From CAIMUX01 sp964473865 (GTDB lineage Bacteria; Eisenbacteria; RBG-16-71-46; CAIMUX01): a stretch of DNA of 64,000 nt. The stretch's first letter is position 1; each line of letters begins with the position of its first letter. A model generated the notes under the pieces. That model worked only from the letters and a program-made list of their open reading frames with translations, was not told where the DNA came from and searched no databases. Below, piece by piece: positions 63,510 through 64,000 of this stretch. The stretch covers positions 7,077 to 71,076 of the forward strand of contig CAYYQN010000023.1 in NCBI GenBank assembly GCA_964473865.1, read 5' to 3'. The translations under genes and the position numbers were made by a program.

Positions 63510-63998
63510 CTACCCGCGGTCACGAAGGTAACCCAGTAACCATGCCAGCCGATCCCGGGTTGCCGGATCGGAGGCTGCCTTCATCTTCATATAAAGGCTG
63601 ATCAGGTCATCGTCCGTCACTGCCGGCCCAATCATGGTCTCCAGTTCCTCGACGGTCGGAGCGCGTTCTGACTCTGCCGCCGCTTGTTCTGGCCGGCTTG
63701 AATGGGCCGGATCGCCGATAGCAGGAGCGAGCTCGAAGGCCGGCAGCGGCCGGATACCCAGCGTCCGGCACATTTCGCTGATCTGCTGGCGTTCGTCATC
63801 GCCCCGCCCTGGCCCGGGCGGCTGTTCCTCGCACCAGCAGCACAGGATCATCCCCAGCAGGTGAGCCGGCCGGATGAGGTCTTCCCCGGCTCGGTCGCAG
63901 GCCACTTGCAGCGCCCGCCGGGTCGTGGGCGAATTAGTCAGCGGCGAGTCCAGGCAGCCTGTGGGATCCCGTTTGATCATCTCCATCGCTCTCTGCAC
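63510..63998 (-). CDS. protein with Clp N-like repeat, start at window edge
   Basis: 162 residues to a GTG at the window edge; ATG at 63986 or a start beyond the edge are alternatives. The first third reads NSPTTRRALQVACDRAGEDL IRPAHLLGMILC, the 'aL..A...A......V...HLL..ll' rhythm of a Clp N repeat. No AAA+ domain follows. The rest is acidic with a conserved-looking end (TDDDLISLYMKMKAASDPATR). It may be an adaptor for Clp-type unfoldases, by analogy only. First visible gene of the right accessory block. Confidence 0.5.
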   Translation of the reverse strand: MQRAMEMIKRDPTGCLDSPLTNSPTTRRALQVACDRAGEDLIRPAHLLGMILCCWCEEQPPGPGRGDDERQQISEMCRTLGIRPLPAFELAPAIGDPAHSSRPEQAAAESERAPTVEELETMIGPAVTDDDLISLYMKMKAASDPATRDRLAWLLGYLRDRG

Positions 63999-64000
63999 CC

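Overview
The window is GC-rich throughout and splits into three blocks: an accessory island at the left (about 1 to 13,920), a long run of chromosomal housekeeping genes (about 14,000 to 61,900), and a second, badly broken stretch of accessory DNA at the right (about 62,000 to 64,000) that contains a 10-N scaffold gap. The chromosome belongs to a diderm with an LPS-type outer membrane: lpxA, a fused lpxC-fabZ, lpxD, lpxB, lpxK, waaA, bamA, skp and lolCD are all present. The lpxC-fabZ fusion is typical of Bacteroidetes-like and FCB-group lineages. An MglA-like GTPase and an mcsA-mcsB-clpC cluster without ctsR sit in the same chromosome. Together these suggest a GC-rich candidate lineage of that kind (Eisenbacteria or Gemmatimonadota-like); that placement is inference.

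Left island. Genes at 422-4646 form a tightly overlapping replication-type operon: a protein with a DnaA domain I-like N-terminus, a small Cys-rich protein, a primase-polymerase, a small protein, and a zinc-finger/TOPRIM/P-loop primase-helicase. After a hairpin-rich non-coding stretch come a catalytic-domain-only tyrosine recombinase, a protein made of two repeats, and the remains of a ParB-like/HTH gene. The remnant is followed by a cassette of different codon texture (about 6,860-9,400): a structured leader with two interleaved inverted repeats, two unknown genes (the second an internal tandem duplication), and a secreted DNRLRE-type protein. A HicBA-like pair lacking the usual HicA histidine, two ribbon-helix-helix-like genes with inverted-repeat operators, a large serine recombinase and a small convergent gene complete the island. 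It stops at the 3' end of tRNA-Arg(CCT); the last 12 bases of that tRNA recur at 301-312, a possible left att copy.

Chromosomal block. Nearly everything is on the minus strand, often with 4-base start/stop overlaps. Reading in the direction of transcription: an Lnt fragment, an RlmI-like methyltransferase, asd, truA, a DegQ-like protease, purB-purL-purQ-(PurS fusion)-purF, lolC-lolD, mcsA-mcsB-clpC, bamA-skp-lpxD-lpxC/fabZ-lpxA-(Gfo/Idh)-lpxB-DUF374-waaA-lpxK, an ArsB/NhaD-type transporter; then nadB, a Minf_1886-type gene, a GT9 glycosyltransferase, mutL-miaA, tRNA-Gly, a DUF512 radical-SAM protein, der-plsY-gpsA, a MerR regulator, tRNA-Pro(GGG), surE-pcm, tRNA-Pro(CGG), apt, and an MglA-like GTPase. 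The theme is envelope assembly (lipid A, outer-membrane proteins, lipoprotein sorting) coupled to protein quality control and purine synthesis. One lipoprotein gene (29,312) runs the other way.

Right block. The apolipoprotein N-acyltransferase lacks its membrane half and is joined in frame to a piece of an AddB-like/PD-(D/E)XK nuclease-family protein whose upstream half is broken by an in-frame TAA and by the N gap. Two small genes lie further right. This junction is either a real rearrangement or an assembly chimera and should be treated with caution.

Most worth a second look: the 7.0-8.3 kb structured leader plus two-gene cassette, the PurS domain fused to an unknown domain, the divergent HicA, the Gfo/Idh enzyme between lpxA and lpxB, and the nuclease/Lnt junction.
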